The translations under genes were made by a program, and so were the position numbers. A stretch of 64,000 nt of DNA from JAWLBY01 sp041687455 (lineage in GTDB: Bacteria; Pseudomonadota; Gammaproteobacteria; Xanthomonadales; Xanthomonadaceae), in assembly GCA_041687455.1 (NCBI GenBank), contig JAWLBY010000003.1, positions 1 through 64,000 of the forward strand. Reading direction: 5' to 3'. Every line of letters begins with the position of its first letter. The stretch's first letter is position 1. Below are positions 16,524 through 29,800 of this stretch, one piece after another. The notes beneath the pieces are model-generated. The model was not told the origin of the DNA and ran no database searches. It worked only from the letters and a program-made list of their open reading frames with translations.

Positions 16524-19500
16524 TCAGGCATGGCCGGGCCCGAGCGAACGGAACAGGTCGTGTGCGGTGCGAATCCGGCTCGCCGCATCGGGCAGGTCGA
16601 GGCGCAGCCGCAATCGGTCCGGGCCATCCATGACGAAGATCCGCGGCTGGCCCTGGATCAGCTTGATGATGTTGAGCGGATCGATCGGCGGCTTCGGTTC
16701 GAACTGGATCCGGCCGCCGCTCGGGCCGAGCTCCAGCTTGACGATGCCGCGTCGGTCGGCATCGAGCTTGAGCTCGGCCGCGGCGAACAGGTGTTTCACC
16801 GGATCGGGCAGCAATCCGAAGCGGTCGATCATCTCGATCTGCAGTTCGTGCAGTGCCTCCGGCGACTTCGCCGATGCGACCCGCTTGTACAGCATCAGGC
16901 GGGTATGCACGTCCGGCAGGTAGTCGTCGGGAATCAGCGTCGGCACGTGCAACTGCACCTCGGCGCCGTGCTGCATCGGCTGGTCGACGTCGGGCAGCTT
17001 GCCCTGACGGATGGAACGCACCGCGCGCTCGAGCAGTTCGGTGTACAGGCTGAAACCGACTTCGGCGATCTGCCCGGACTGCTCGTCGCCGAGCAGTTCG
17101 CCGGCGCCGCGGATCTCGAGATCGTGGGTCGCCAGCGCGAAGCCGGCGCCAAGTTCTTCGAGCGACGCGATCGCTTCGAGTCGTTTCTCCGCATCGGCGG
17201 TCAGCGAGCGCTTGTCCGGCACCACCAGAAAGGCGTAGGCACGGTGATGCGAGCGACCGACGCGGCCGCGCAACTGGTGCAACTGGGCGAGACCGAAGCG
17301 GTCCGCGCGGTTGATGATGATCGTGTTGGCACTCGGGATGTCGATGCCGGACTCGATGATCGTCGTGCAGACCAGCACGTTGAAGCGCTGGCGGTGGAAG
17401 TCGAGCATGACCTGTTCGAGTTCGCGCTCCGGCATCTGTCCATGCGCGATCCGGATCCGCGCCTCCGGCACCAGCTCGCCGAGCTCGCGTGCCATCTTCT
17501 CGATCGTTTCGACCTCGTTGTGCAGGAAGTAGATCTGGCCGCCGCGCGCCAGCTCGCGCTGGAACGCCTCGCGCAGCAGCGCGCCGTCCCACTGGCCGAC
17601 AAAGGTCTTGACCGCCAGCCGGTGGGCCGGCGGCGTCGCGATGATCGACAGCTCGCGCAGCCCGGCCATCGCCATGTTCAGCGTGCGCGGGATCGGCGTC
17701 GCGGTCAGCGTCAACAGGTGCACCTCGGCGCGCAGTGCCTTCAGCGCTTCCTTCTGGCGGACGCCGAAGCGCTGTTCTTCGTCGACGATGACGAGGCCGA
17801 GATCCTTGAAGCGGACGTCCTTCTGCAGCAGCCGGTGGGTGCCGACGATGACGTCGATCTGGCCATCGGCCAGCTTGTCGAGTTCGGCCTTGATCTCCTT
17901 GCTGCTCTTGAAGCGCGACAGCACCTCGACGCGGATCGGCCAGTCGGCGAATCGATCGCGGAAATTGCGGAAGTGCTGCTCGGCCAGCAGCGTCGTCGGT
18001 ACCAGCACGCCGACCTGCTTGCCGGCGGCGGCGGCGACGAATGCCGCACGGACGGCGACTTCGGTCTTGCCGAAGCCGACGTCGCCGCAGACGACCCGGT
18101 CCATCGGCGTGCTGGAAGCGAGGTCGCGGATCACCGATTCGATCGCAGCGAGCTGGTCGGGCGTTTCCTCGAACGGGAACTGTGCGGCGAACTGCTCGTA
18201 CATGTCGCGGTCGAGTTCGAGTGCGAGGCCGGCCCGGGCCTGGCGCCGGGCCTGGATCTCGAGCAGCTCGGCGGCGACGTCGCGAACCTTCTCGGCCGCC
18301 TTGCGGCGCGCCTTTTCCCACTGGTCGCCTCCGAGCGAATGCAGCGGCGCGAGGTCCGGCGAGGCGCCCGAGTAGCGGCTGACCAGATGCAGTTGCGTTA
18401 CCGGTACGTAGAGCTTGTCGCCCTTGGCGTATTCGATGCAGAGGAATTCGTTGGTCTGCCCGCCGGCCTGCAGCGTGGTCAGGCCCTGGTAGCGGCCGAC
18501 GCCGTGATCCTCATGCACGATCGGTGCGCCGATCGCGATCTCGGCCAGGTCGCGGATGATCGTTTCCGGGTCGCGCGCGGCGCGGCGGCGGCGGCGCGGC
18601 TGCGTCGCGCGTTCTGGAAAGAGCTCGCGTTCGGTCAGCACGGTGAGCGCCGGTTCGGTCAGCGCGAAGCCGGCTTCCAGCGCGGCGACGGTGATCGCGT
18701 AGTGGGGCGCTTCGACGAACTGCGACCAGCCGTCGACCGTGTCCGGTCGCAACTCGTGCGTTGCCAGCCGTTCGATCAGCGCTTCGCGACGACCGGGCGA
18801 ATCGGCCGCGATCAGCACCTGGCCAGGGTAACTGTCGAGGAACTGCCGCAGCGCCGCGCCGCTCGGTTCGCCGCGCTCGACCAGCGGCAGCGACGGCGCC
18901 GGCTGGTCGCCGAGCGCAGTCGCCTCGGCGAACTTCGGATGCTCACGCTGCAGCACTTCGATCCGTCGGCCGCGGTTGAGCCGTTCGCGCAGTGCGTCGA
19001 CCGGCAGGTACAGCTCGGCCGGCGGCAGGATCGGCCGTTCGCGATCGTGCCGGCGGCTTTCGTGGCGCTCGCCGGTCTGCTGCCAGAACGCATCGGCTGC
19101 TTCCAGCGCCCCGTCGCCGAGCAGCAGCAGTGTGTCCTCGGCCAGATAGTCGAACAGCGTCGCGGTCTGCTCGAAGAACAGCGGCAGGTAGTACTCGATG
19201 CCGGCTGGCGTGACGCCCTGCTTGAGGTCCTGGTACAGCGGGCAGCGCCGCGGATCGATGTCGAAGCGCTCGCGCAGGATCTCGCGGACGCGCTGGGTCG
19301 CGGCGTCGTCGAGCGGAAACTCGCGTGCCGGCAGCATGCGCACCGAATCGACCTTGCCTTCGGAGCGCTGGGTCTCCGGGTCGAAGGTCCGGATCGAGTC
19401 GATCTCGTCGTCGAACAGCTCGATCCGGTACGGTTCGCCGGCGCCCATCGGGAACACGTCGAGCAGTGCGCCGCGGACCGCGAAATCGCCCGGATCCATC

Positions 19501-19979
19501 ACCTGCGGCACATTGCGGTAGCCGGCCGATTCGAGGCGGCGCTTCTCGGCATCGAGGTCGAGCCGTTGCCCGGTTCGTACCACCAGTGCATTGCCGCCGA
19601 TGAAGCGGGTCGGCGGCAGCCGCTGCATCAGCGTCGACACCGGTACGACCAGCACGCCGCGACGTGTCGACGGTAGCTGGTACAGCGCCGCCACGCGCTG
19701 CGAAATGATGTCCGGGTGCGGCGAGAACAGATCGTAGGGCAGCGTTTCCCAGTCGGGGAAATGCAGTACCGGCAGCTCGCTGGCGAAGATCTGCAGTTCG
19801 ACTTCGAGCGACTGCGCGCAGTGAGTGTCGCGGACGATCGCGACCAGCAGGCCGGCATGCTCGCGGGCCGCGCTGCCGATCGCCAGCGCCAGCGCGCTCG
19901 GGCTGGACGGCGCCTGCCAGAACGCGCGTTGCTGGCCGGGGCGTGGCAGCGGAGGATGCAGGAGGCTCGGAGCGGTCAC
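16524..19979 (-). CDS. mfd: Transcription-repair coupling factor
   Basis: DNA translocase that removes stalled RNA polymerase at lesions and recruits UvrA. At 1151 residues it is normal length. It has UvrB-like N-terminal domains, the CarD-like RNA-polymerase-interacting module (about 480-550, HEDHGVGRYQGL), Walker A GDVGFGKTEVAVRAAF, DEEQRFG, the motifs SATPIPRTLNMA-like and QLHQLRGRVGRS, and a C-terminal TRCF domain. The start is a GTG. It is flanked by short same-strand genes without overlap. Confidence 0.97.
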   Translation of the reverse strand: MTAPSLLHPPLPRPGQQRAFWQAPSSPSALALAIGSAAREHAGLLVAIVRDTHCAQSLEVELQIFASELPVLHFPDWETLPYDLFSPHPDIISQRVAALYQLPSTRRGVLVVPVSTLMQRLPPTRFIGGNALVVRTGQRLDLDAEKRRLESAGYRNVPQVMDPGDFAVRGALLDVFPMGAGEPYRIELFDDEIDSIRTFDPETQRSEGKVDSVRMLPAREFPLDDAATQRVREILRERFDIDPRRCPLYQDLKQGVTPAGIEYYLPLFFEQTATLFDYLAEDTLLLLGDGALEAADAFWQQTGERHESRRHDRERPILPPAELYLPVDALRERLNRGRRIEVLQREHPKFAEATALGDQPAPSLPLVERGEPSGAALRQFLDSYPGQVLIAADSPGRREALIERLATHELRPDTVDGWSQFVEAPHYAITVAALEAGFALTEPALTVLTERELFPERATQPRRRRRAARDPETIIRDLAEIAIGAPIVHEDHGVGRYQGLTTLQAGGQTNEFLCIEYAKGDKLYVPVTQLHLVSRYSGASPDLAPLHSLGGDQWEKARRKAAEKVRDVAAELLEIQARRQARAGLALELDRDMYEQFAAQFPFEETPDQLAAIESVIRDLASSTPMDRVVCGDVGFGKTEVAVRAAFVAAAAGKQVGVLVPTTLLAEQHFRNFRDRFADWPIRVEVLSRFKSSKEIKAELDKLADGQIDVIVGTHRLLQKDVRFKDLGLVIVDEEQRFGVRQKEALKALRAEVHLLTLTATPIPRTLNMAMAGLRELSIIATPPAHRLAVKTFVGQWDGALLREAFQRELARGGQIYFLHNEVETIEKMARELGELVPEARIRIAHGQMPERELEQVMLDFHRQRFNVLVCTTIIESGIDIPSANTIIINRADRFGLAQLHQLRGRVGRSHHRAYAFLVVPDKRSLTADAEKRLEAIASLEELGAGFALATHDLEIRGAGELLGDEQSGQIAEVGFSLYTELLERAVRSIRQGKLPDVDQPMQHGAEVQLHVPTLIPDDYLPDVHTRLMLYKRVASAKSPEALHELQIEMIDRFGLLPDPVKHLFAAAELKLDADRRGIVKLELGPSGGRIQFEPKPPIDPLNIIKLIQGQPRIFVMDGPDRLRLRLDLPDAASRIRTAHDLFRSLGPGHA

Positions 19980-20062
19980 CGGCGCAGGTCCATCTCGGGT
20001 CGGAGGCCGCGCAGTGTAGCCCGCAGCGCCCGAGCCGGCGCGCGCCGGCGCGGCGCCGCCGC

Positions 20063-20656
20063 TCAGCGCAGTGGCAGGCGGACCCGGATCAGCCCCGGGT
20101 TTTCGCGGCGGTACTCGCGCAGGAAGCCGAGCGAGTCGGTGAGCAGCAGCATCGACGCGTTGTCCTCGAGCACGTCGCCGTACAGCTCGTCGAGCCGCTT
20201 CAGCCGGGCCCAGCGGATGATGCGCTTCATCAGCAGCCGGCCGACCCCCTGGCCGGCGATGAAATGGCTGACCAGGATCGCGAATTCGGCGGCGTGGCCG
20301 GATTCATCGACCGATGCCCGGACGACACCTGCGATCAGCGCTTCGCCGGGTGGCAGCGGTTCGGCGACCACCAGCGCGAACTCGCGGCGCGGGTCGAGCG
20401 AGGTCAGGCGCCGTGCGGCGTCCGGTGTCAGTTCCTTGATCGCGTACATGAAGCGCATCCGGACCTCATCCGGACGCAGCAGAGTGAAGCCGGCGCGCAG
20501 GGGCTCGGCATCGTCCGGAACGATCGGCCGCAGCGTCATCTGTCGGCCATCCGGCAGGGTCAGGCTTTCGGTCCAGCGTTCGGGCAGCGGGCGACAGCGG
20601 ATCGTGTGGGTCGGCACGGGCGGGAGCCGAAGTGGCGGCGAGCGGTATTGCAGCAT
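20063..20656 (-). CDS. GNAT acetyltransferase related to the Pat catalytic domain
   Basis: 197 residues. TLPDGRQMTLRPIVPDDAEPL followed by FMYAIKELT, and the acetyl-CoA site HFIAGQGVGRLLMKRI, are like the acetyltransferase domain of bacterial protein-lysine acetyltransferase Pat, without its CoA-ligase part. It may acetylate proteins, but the substrate is not shown. The N-terminal 20 residues are Pro-rich and may not be translated. Confidence 0.8.
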   Translation of the reverse strand: MLQYRSPPLRLPPVPTHTIRCRPLPERWTESLTLPDGRQMTLRPIVPDDAEPLRAGFTLLRPDEVRMRFMYAIKELTPDAARRLTSLDPRREFALVVAEPLPPGEALIAGVVRASVDESGHAAEFAILVSHFIAGQGVGRLLMKRIIRWARLKRLDELYGDVLEDNASMLLLTDSLGFLREYRRENPGLIRVRLPLR

Positions 20657-20758
20657 GGATGACAGGCTGGCAGCGCGCCGTCGAGCCCGTGCTCTAAAGC
20701 GGTCGGCCGGTCGGCCGCGGGTTCGGCGCCAGCGAAGCGGCCCGGTCCGACTGTCGAC

Positions 20759-21013
20759 TCACTGCAAGCGGAAGCGGGCGGCCGGGCTGGTGTTGACCTG
20801 GCCATCGGCCTCGAGCACGGCGAAGCGTTGATGGTCCGGGTCGTACAGCGCGGCGATCGGGCTCGCCGCACCGTTGCGGCGAATGAAGCGCAAGGTCCAG
20901 CCGAACCGCTCGAGCGTCAGCAGCGTGGCGAGCTGGTCGGCGGTCAGCGCTCGCTTCAGCGCCAGCTCGGACGGTTGGTTCCGCCGGCGGCGTTCGAACG
21001 GAAGTATCTGCAC
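20759..21013 (-). CDS. Small conserved hypothetical protein
   Basis: 84 residues: basic N-terminus MQILPFERRRRNQP, a helix with TADQLATLLTLERFGW, then LRFIRRNG and FAVLEADGQVN. Similar short proteins are widespread in Xanthomonadales. The function is unknown. It is cytoplasmic, with no signal or membrane segment. The 324 bp between this gene and the next on the plus strand show no further gene. Confidence 0.7.
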   Translation of the reverse strand: MQILPFERRRRNQPSELALKRALTADQLATLLTLERFGWTLRFIRRNGAASPIAALYDPDHQRFAVLEADGQVNTSPAARFRLQ

Positions 21014-21337
21014 TCACTGTCTCCGGCACGGCGACGAGGCGCTGCCTCGACACTGCAGGTCGGGAACGGATGGGTCGGTGCGACCACGCACGGACGGGGC
21101 GATGACCGGACGGCCGGTCACGTTCGGGCCATGCACGGCACCCGCGTGCGCTGGTCATCGATGCGGTCACGCCGCTGCATGAATGGCCGCGCCCGGCGTG
21201 TTCGGCCACGCACAGAGCGCTCCGACGGCGCTGCGTAGCGTCCGCTGGTGACGGAATGGCCGTCGAGTCCGCGTACGCGGACCCATCCAGTGTCGGTGTC
21301 TGCTCGACCTTTCCGCCGCTTTCGAATGGAGACCGCA
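21014..21337. other. Intergenic region without a recognised gene
   Basis: 324 bp between divergent genes. I see no further gene, RNA or repeat family. It must hold the promoters for the 84-residue protein and the large secreted protein, but no clear boxes stand out in the GC-rich sequence. Confidence 0.4.
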
Positions 21338-24382
<3,045 letters not shown>

Positions 24383-24666
24383 GCCGCGTGTGCCGCTCGC
24401 CGCGGATACGGCGGGCGCCGCATCGCGACGGTCGTGCGCGGTGCAGCGAACGGCACCGGACAGCCGGCGTGGCAGGTGAACCGGCGCCGTCGGTAGTCGC
24501 GGATCACTGTGTGTCCACGCACAGACCCCCACAGGGTCGCTTCTTAGCGTGAATCACGGCGTCGAACCGATGCGATGCACGCGGAAGGAGCGGAAATGGC
24601 CGCAATGGATTGCCCACGCCACCTCGCAGGCCAGGTGCCGGCGAGCGGCAGCGACGGAGCGCAGCG

Positions 24667-26208
24667 ATGCTAGAGACACCGATCACGCGCAACGGCGGAC
24701 TTGCAGCAGGCGCTGGCGACAGCCACGGCAACGAGACGACCGCAGCGATCTACAACCTCGAGGCGGTACGCGTGCCGCGCCGTCGCGTCCGGCTGGCGGC
24801 ATTCCGACAGTTGCTGCGTCAGCAGAGCCTGCGCTGGTTCGCGGTGCTGGCGTCGCTCGAACTGCTGCTGCTCGGTCTCGCGCCATGGCTGGCGGTCGAG
24901 ACCCGCTTCATCGGCGATCCCGACGCGGTCAGCCACGAACTGTCGACGCTGCCGATGCGTGCGGCGCTGTTTGCTTTGAGCTGCTGGGTCACGCTGGTCG
25001 CGCTCGGCCTCTACCAGCGGCACCGCCGCGACATCCGCGGCACCGCGCCCGGCACGATCGCGCGGATCATGCTCGGGCTCGGCATCGCCGCAGTCGCGTC
25101 GATGGTGGTGTATTTCCTGCTGCCAGGCTTCGAGCTCGGTCGCGGACTGCTGGCGTTGTCGCTCGGCTATGCGCTGCTGCTGTTGCTGCTGTCACGTGCG
25201 AGCTTCTGGCGGCTGGTCGGCGACGCGCGGCTGAAGCGGCGGACGATGTTCCTCGGCGCCGGACAGAATGCCGCGCTGGCGTTGCTGCGGATGCGTCGCG
25301 AGCAGGACATGCGCAGCGCGTCGATCATCGGCTTCGTTCCGATGCCGGGTGATCGTGCCGGCGCAGTCGCCGAGCGTCTGCTGGACCCGGCTGGCGACCT
25401 GGTCCGCTTCGCCTACTCGCACGGCGTCGACGAGCTGGTCATCGCCGCCGACGACCGTCGCGGCACGCTGCCGATGGCCGACCTGATGACCTGCCGGTTG
25501 TCCGGTATCGACGTGCTCGAACTGGAGACGTTCTACGAGCGCGAGACCGGCAAGGTCACGCTCGAACTGGTCAATCCTTCGTGGTTCGTGTTCGCCCGCG
25601 TCTGCACCGGCTCGGTGCTGCGGCGGGTGGTCAAGCGTGGCTTCGACATCGGCGCGGCGCTGCTGCTGCTCGCGTTCGCGTGGCCGCTGATGCTGCTGAC
25701 GGCGGCAGCGATCGCGCTGGAATCACGCGGCCTCGGCCCGATCCTGTACCGGCAGCAGCGGGTCGGCGAGAACGACGGCGTGTTCACGCTGGTGAAATTC
25801 CGCAGCATGCGCACCGATGCCGAGGTCGGCGGCGCGCGCTGGGCCAAGGTCGACGACGACCGCGTCACCCGGGTCGGCCGCTTCATCCGCAAGACCCGCC
25901 TCGACGAACTGCCGCAGTTGTGGAACGTGCTGCGCGGCGACATGAGCATCGTCGGGCCACGGCCGGAGCGGCCGGAGTTCGTCGAAGGGTTCAAGAAGCG
26001 GATTCCGTACTACGGGCTGCGCCATTGCGTCGCGCCGGGCCTGACCGGCTGGGCGCAACTGCGCTACCCGTACGGTGCTTCCGAGCAGGACGCGATCGAG
26101 AAGCTTCGCTACGACCTGTACTACGTCAAGAACCACGGTTTCCAGTTCGACCTGATGATTCTGCTGCAGACGGTCGAGGTCGTGCTGTTCGGTCGTGGCG
26201 GTCGCTGA
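24667..26208 (+). CDS. Exopolysaccharide priming phosphoglycosyl transferase (EpsB/WbaP family)
   Basis: 513 residues. It transfers the first sugar phosphate to undecaprenyl phosphate to start an EPS repeat unit. There are four to five N-terminal membrane helices (60-200), a cytoplasmic NAD-fold-like linker, a re-entrant helix (FDIGAALLLLAFAWPLMLLT), and the catalytic bacterial sugar transferase domain with KFRSMRTDAE, RKTRLDELPQLWNVLRGDMS and GPRPERPEFV. It resembles the exosortase-A-associated EpsB-type group. The ATG at 24667 has GGAG 8 bases upstream. It lies before the NRPS-like genes, about 27 kb from the main EPS operon whose polymer it may prime. Confidence 0.92.
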   Translation: MLETPITRNGGLAAGAGDSHGNETTAAIYNLEAVRVPRRRVRLAAFRQLLRQQSLRWFAVLASLELLLLGLAPWLAVETRFIGDPDAVSHELSTLPMRAALFALSCWVTLVALGLYQRHRRDIRGTAPGTIARIMLGLGIAAVASMVVYFLLPGFELGRGLLALSLGYALLLLLLSRASFWRLVGDARLKRRTMFLGAGQNAALALLRMRREQDMRSASIIGFVPMPGDRAGAVAERLLDPAGDLVRFAYSHGVDELVIAADDRRGTLPMADLMTCRLSGIDVLELETFYERETGKVTLELVNPSWFVFARVCTGSVLRRVVKRGFDIGAALLLLAFAWPLMLLTAAAIALESRGLGPILYRQQRVGENDGVFTLVKFRSMRTDAEVGGARWAKVDDDRVTRVGRFIRKTRLDELPQLWNVLRGDMSIVGPRPERPEFVEGFKKRIPYYGLRHCVAPGLTGWAQLRYPYGASEQDAIEKLRYDLYYVKNHGFQFDLMILLQTVEVVLFGRGGR

Positions 26209-26292
26209 CGGAGCGCGATGATGGCGAGCACGGCCTGGCCAGACGACGATCCGTCGGTAGCGGCACCGGCGGCGGGTCGTTGCAGCCGCCGC

Positions 26293-26757
26293 TCAGGGCC
26301 GGCGAGTGCCGGGCGTGCGCTCGGCGCTGTCCGTGCCGTCGCTGAAGATCGGTGCCAGCTCCGGCGCCATGAATGCGATCAGCAGTGCAAGCGCCGCAGC
26401 GAATACCAGCCAGCGCCACAACTGGCGGATCGGCGCCACGTCCGGCACGCCGATCCCGGTCGTGCGGTGCCGCGGCCGCCGTTGCGTCGTGGCCGCCGGC
26501 GTGCCGATCCCACCGGCCTGACCGGCGCCCGGCAAACGGCCGTGCTGGCGCTCGAAGGCGACCGCGTCGCGGTAGCTGCGGGTGATCCAGCCGATGCCTT
26601 CGTCGGCCACCTGGGTGATGTCGTCGCGGCCGTCCGGATGCAGTTCGCGAAGGCGCTGCCGGTAGCGTTCGGTCAATCGGGCGACGCCCTGGTCCGGACG
26701 CACGCCGAGCTCTTCATACAGACGCACGATGTTGCTCTGGTCCGACAGCTTGGGCAT
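26293..26757 (-). CDS. Membrane-anchored J-domain-like protein
   Basis: 154 residues. RLYEELGVRPDQ, then LTERYRQRLRELHPDG, carries an HPD tripeptide at residues 40-42 in J-domain context. A second helix (GIGWITRSYRDAVAFERQHG) and a disordered linker follow. A single C-terminal transmembrane helix (about 113-134) would place the J-domain in the cytoplasm if tail-anchored. It probably recruits DnaK to the membrane. The start has no clear ribosome-binding site. It is convergent with the EpsB gene and divergent from the NRPS-like genes. Confidence 0.65.
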   Translation of the reverse strand: MPKLSDQSNIVRLYEELGVRPDQGVARLTERYRQRLRELHPDGRDDITQVADEGIGWITRSYRDAVAFERQHGRLPGAGQAGGIGTPAATTQRRPRHRTTGIGVPDVAPIRQLWRWLVFAAALALLIAFMAPELAPIFSDGTDSAERTPGTRRP

Positions 26758-26876
26758 GGCACGACGTTGATTCGGCGCACGGGGCGGACGGCGCAGACGA
26801 TAACCCGTAACCGGCAGCCGATGCCGAACGCCGCCGATCGCAGTGGCCGGACCGAGCGCGCCGGAGCGCTGCGCCG

Positions 26877-29800
26877 ATGATCGCCGTCGCTGCGACTTCG
26901 AACGTGTGCGCGCTGCGGCGCCTGGCCGACGTGCTGGTTGCGACCGGACGAGCCGAGCCGGTGCCGGCGGAATCGATCGGGATCGGGGCTGGTTCCCGAC
27001 GGCTGCTGATCGGCGCGGTTGCGCTGGCGCAGGCGCGCCTGACCGGCGTGTCGGCGGTCCGGATGCTCGAACTGCACGGGCGCAATTGGCGCACGCGCGA
27101 CGTCGAAGTGGAGCCATCGGCGCCGGTCATCAACTGGCTCGCGACACTCGCCGGTTCGACCGGCCGCGTGGCCGGTGCGCCGGCCTGCGCGGAACTGGCG
27201 ATCGCCTGGGGTCGGCGGCCACGGCGACCGGCCGGAGTTCTGGCGGCTATCGGCGTGGTCGAGCAGTCGTTGTCGATCGACGTCGACCGCGAACGCGTCG
27301 ACTCGCCAGCGGCAGCGGCACTGCGCGACGCCATCGTGCAGGCATGGCAGGTACTTCGCGACGCCGGACCCGGCCGGGTCGGCGCGCTGTCGATCCTGGC
27401 GCCGCAGCAGCGCGCGAACCTGATCTGCCGCTGGCAGGGGCGGCGGCTGCCGATCGCCGACACATCATCACTGGTCGAGCGACTGCAACGGGTAGCCGAG
27501 CGGGAAGGGGCGCGCCCGGCGCTCGACGATGGTTTTCGGTCGCTGGACTACGCCGCCCTGTGGCAGCGCAGCGGGCGCATCGCGCATGCACTGGCGGCTC
27601 GCGGTGTCGGTGCGGGCGATACGGTCGCCGTGTTCGGCCGGCGGTCGATCGAGCAGGTCGTCGCTGCGTTGGCCGTATTGCGCGCCGGTGCCGTCGGACT
27701 GGCGATCGACGCCGGCGATGATGTGCGTCGAGTCGCGGCGCGGCTCGAGCGGTCGCAGGCCGCCGCCGTGCTGGCCACCGGCGACGATGTGGCGACCGGG
27801 TCGTCGCTGCCGATATTCGCGATCGACGCCCTGGAACGTGACCCGGCCGGTCCAGTTGCGGCGGTCGCTGTGGCGCCGGCGTCCGGTTCGCCGACCTGGC
27901 TGGTCGATGACGACGCACCGGCGTCGCCGTCGCACTGGCACGGCATCGCGATCGCGTCGGGGGCGCTGTTGCGGTTCGCCGCGGGCGACGACGCGCTGCC
28001 GACCGGAGCGGCCATGCGGCTGTTGAATGCCGCGCCGCTGTCGTCGGCGCAGGCGCTGGTCGAATGCTGGGCGACGCTGCTGCGTGGCGGCTGTTGTGCG
28101 CTGGCCTCGACCGGCTGGGCACAGCCGGCCGCGTTGGCCGCCGAGATTGAACGTCTGGGGCCGCGGATCGCCTGGCTGCCGACGCCGCTGTGGCAGCGCG
28201 TCGTCGATCAGCACGCCGAGTCGCTGGCGTCGCTGACCGATCTGCTGGTCGGTCCGGAGCCGCCGTCGGGCGCATCGCTGCGCGCGATGCGGCAGCGCTG
28301 GCCGGCACTCCGGATCTGGTTCGCGTATGGCCGCGCCGGCTGTTCCGGGCTGGTGTTGCTGGGGCGACTTGCGGGCGGGCCGGACGCGGCCGACAGGATG
28401 CCGGCATGCCGGCCGATGCCGGAGTCGATCGTGCATGTACTGGCGCCCGATGGCGGCATGTTGCCGGTCGGAGCGGCCGGCGCGATCTGCATCGGCGGCA
28501 TCGCCGTCGCGATCGGCCCGTTGCCGGACCGGTCGGCCGACCGCCGATTCGTCGTCGATCCGTTCGGCCGCCATGGCGACCGACTGTTCTGCACCGGCGA
28601 CCGCGGCCGGCGGTTGCCGGACGGCCGGATCGAGTGGCTCGGGCGACTCGACGCCGGAACGGTCGTCGCGCATCCGGCACCGCGTCGCGAAACGATCGAT
28701 TCTCGGTTGGAGGCACCGCTGCGAGCCGTCGACGGCCGCGCCGCGCTGCTCGAGTTCGGCGATCGCTACCGCCACCGCACCGCCGGTTCATTGCAATGCG
28801 TCGCTGCGCAGTCGGCGTGGCTACGACTGGACTATCCGATCGTGGTCGAGCGCGGTGACGGCGCGCGGATCGTCGACATCGACGGCAACGAGTACATCGA
28901 TGCGATCGGCGGGATCGGTTGCGGCCTGTTCGGCTGGAACCCGGCATTCCTGATCGACACGCTGCAGGCCGAGCGTGATCGCGGCATGCCGAGATCGGTG
29001 CATCCGCTCGCGGCCACGCTGCGGCAACGGCTGGCCGCGTCGACCGGCTACCCGCAGATCGCGTTGTGCCGGTCCGGCAGCGACGCGTTGGCTGTCGCGG
29101 TGCGGATCGCACGGCGCGTGACCGGCCATTCGCGCATAGCGATTTTCGGTGGCGATGCGCCTGCCTCGAGCGCGGCAAGCGATCCCGCGCTGCCGTCGCT
29201 CGAACGTAACCGCCGGGCCTCGATCGACGCAGTATTCGCGGCCAGAGAATCGCTCGCCGCCGTCGTGATCGTGCCGATCGATGCCCGTGACCCGTCCCGT
29301 CATTCGCGGCGCTTCATGGCCGAGCTGGTCGACCGCGCACACCACGCCGGCGCCTGCGTGATCCTCGACGAGCGCCTGGCCGGCTTGCGTTGCGCACCCG
29401 GCGGCGCGCGGCAGTTTTTCGCGCTCGAGGCCGACCTGGCCGTATTCGGCGAGACCCTCGCCAACGGCCTGCCGATCGGCGCGGTGGCGGCCGCCGAGCC
29501 GTGCCTCGAGCCGGCGGAGATCGACCGCAGCGTCGCCGGCGGCCATCCGCTGGCGCTGGCGGCGGCGACTGCAGTGCTGGAACGGTTGCAGCTCGCCGGT
29601 CCGGAGTGGCAGCACGAGCTGAACGCGCGCACGGCGGTGTTCGTCCGCGATGCCAACCGGATCTGTCGTCGCGAGCGTGCGCCGTTCGAGCTGGTCGCGT
29701 TCTCGTCGTGCTGGAACCTGCGCTTCGCCAATGCCGACCCGCGTCACCGCTGGACCTATCCGATGCTGCGCTACCACGGTCTGCATGTGGGCGAACGGCA

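Noticed and set aside
26255..26295. Terminator between the converging EpsB and J-domain genes
   Set aside because: A GGCGG/CCGCC stem can be drawn, but the loop is long, pairing is poor and no T-run follows.
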